A DNA stretch of 9,510 nucleotides from DATGQT01 sp033720695 (GTDB taxonomy: Bacteria > Bacteroidota > Rhodothermia > Rhodothermales > Rubricoccaceae), in the NCBI GenBank assembly GCA_033720695.1, contig JAWWCA010000143.1, positions 1-9,510 of the forward strand. The letters are read 5' to 3'. Below, one piece after another: positions 6,904 to 9,510 of this stretch. The first letter of the stretch is position 1. Each line of letters starts with the position of its first letter. Below the pieces are notes generated by a model. It did not search any database. It saw only the letters and a program-made list of their open reading frames with translations, and was not told where the DNA came from. A program made the position numbers and the translations under genes.

Positions 6904-6907
6904 ACCC
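6865..6907 (+). promoter_or_regulatory. 43-bp conserved element, copy B, upstream of the kinase gene and overlapping the sigma stop
   Basis: On the plus strand this carries GATGGCCCCGT at its left end and CTGCGAA, one base, GGAGGGTAGACCC at its right end, with the same spacing as copy A. It ends 11 nt before the kinase ATG at 6919. It contains the last twelve sigma codons and their TAG (6901-6903). The GGAGGG within it is 18 nt from the ATG, too far for a normal ribosome site, and 25 nt away in copy A, which argues against a ribosome-binding role. Interpreted as an internal promoter or operator giving the kinase its own control. Confidence 0.6.
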
Positions 6908-6918
6908 ACCGATCCGTC

Positions 6919-9387
<2,469 letters not shown>

Positions 9388-9395
9388 GCCACGCG

Positions 9396-9432
9396 CGTCG
9401 CCCCCGCCCGCCGGCAGAGCCGCACCGCGACG
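9396..9432. terminator. Possible branched hairpin in convergent gap
   Basis: CGTCGC (9396-9401) pairs with GCGACG (9427-9432), enclosing a small CGGC-AGA-GCCG hairpin (9412-9422). It sits in the 63-bp gap between the kinase stop and the stop of the minus-strand gene at 9451. There is no T-run and the outer loop is long, so support is weak. Confidence 0.2.
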
Positions 9433-9450
9433 AGGGGCGCCCGCGGCGGT

Positions 9451-9510
9451 CTACTTCGGAGGCTCCTCGTTCCCGAGCAGCTCCTGCCACGGGTTCCGGT
9501 CGAGCACCCA
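9451..9510 (-). CDS. C-terminal 19 codons of an unidentified gene, truncated by window edge
   Basis: Reading in from the right edge on the minus strand, an open frame gives WVLDRNPWQELLGNEEPPK and then TAG at 9451-9453. The hydrophobic-to-acidic tail and the convergent position after the kinase fit the end of a real gene, but only 19 residues are visible and no family can be named. In the +strand direction this stretch has no continuing gene. Confidence 0.5.
   Translation of the reverse strand, partial: WVLDRNPWQELLGNEEPPK

Noticed and set aside
6171..6907. The inverted 43-bp pair as ends of a transposable element carrying the sigma gene
   Set aside because: No transposase lies between the copies, no flanking target duplication is seen, and both copies keep a consistent position relative to start codons, which fits regulatory sites better.

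Overview
The window is very GC-rich, and its coding strands carry long open shadow frames on the opposite strand. Three traits suggest a member of the Rhodothermota/Bacteroidota group (for example a Rubricoccaceae-like marine bacterium). A secreted protein ends in a type IX secretion (T9SS) type A sorting domain. A di-heme peroxidase has a lipoprotein signal. An ECF-like sigma factor is paired with a TPR-containing Ser/Thr kinase. Shine-Dalgarno sequences are mostly absent. The taxon is inferred from protein style, not from a marker gene.

Layout. (1) 2-1906, plus strand: a 5'-truncated Ser/Thr protein kinase with one membrane segment and a TPR-like C-terminal region. (2) 1970-3391, minus strand: a MauG/cytochrome-c-peroxidase-family lipoprotein convergent with that kinase, preceded by a sigma70-like promoter. 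(3) 3582-6152, minus strand: a large secreted beta-repeat protein with a C-terminal T9SS sorting domain, followed by a strong hairpin. (4) 6271-6903, plus strand, divergent from (3): an ECF-like sigma factor. (5) 6919-9387, plus strand, 15 nt after the sigma gene: a complete Ser/Thr kinase with a TPR C-terminus, paralogous to (1). (6) 9451-9510, minus strand: the last 19 codons of an unidentified gene running out of the window. No RNA genes, insertion sequences or CRISPR were seen.

The most interesting part is 6152-6919. A 43-bp element, 35/43 identical between copies, lies immediately upstream of both the secreted-protein gene and the kinase gene, in the same orientation relative to each gene. 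The two copies therefore form an inverted pair flanking the sigma gene, and the kinase copy overlaps the sigma stop codon. In addition, the sigma factor lacks the usual acidic DAED-type motif in region 2.2 and has Asn-Thr-Thr-Ala there. Sigma factors of this kind next to Ser/Thr kinases are known to be switched on by threonine phosphorylation. Together these suggest a testable circuit: the kinase phosphorylates the sigma factor, which acts at the 43-bp elements to express a surface-exported protein and the kinase itself. The two kinases also share near-identical DNA in parts of the catalytic domain but have divergent TPR regions.
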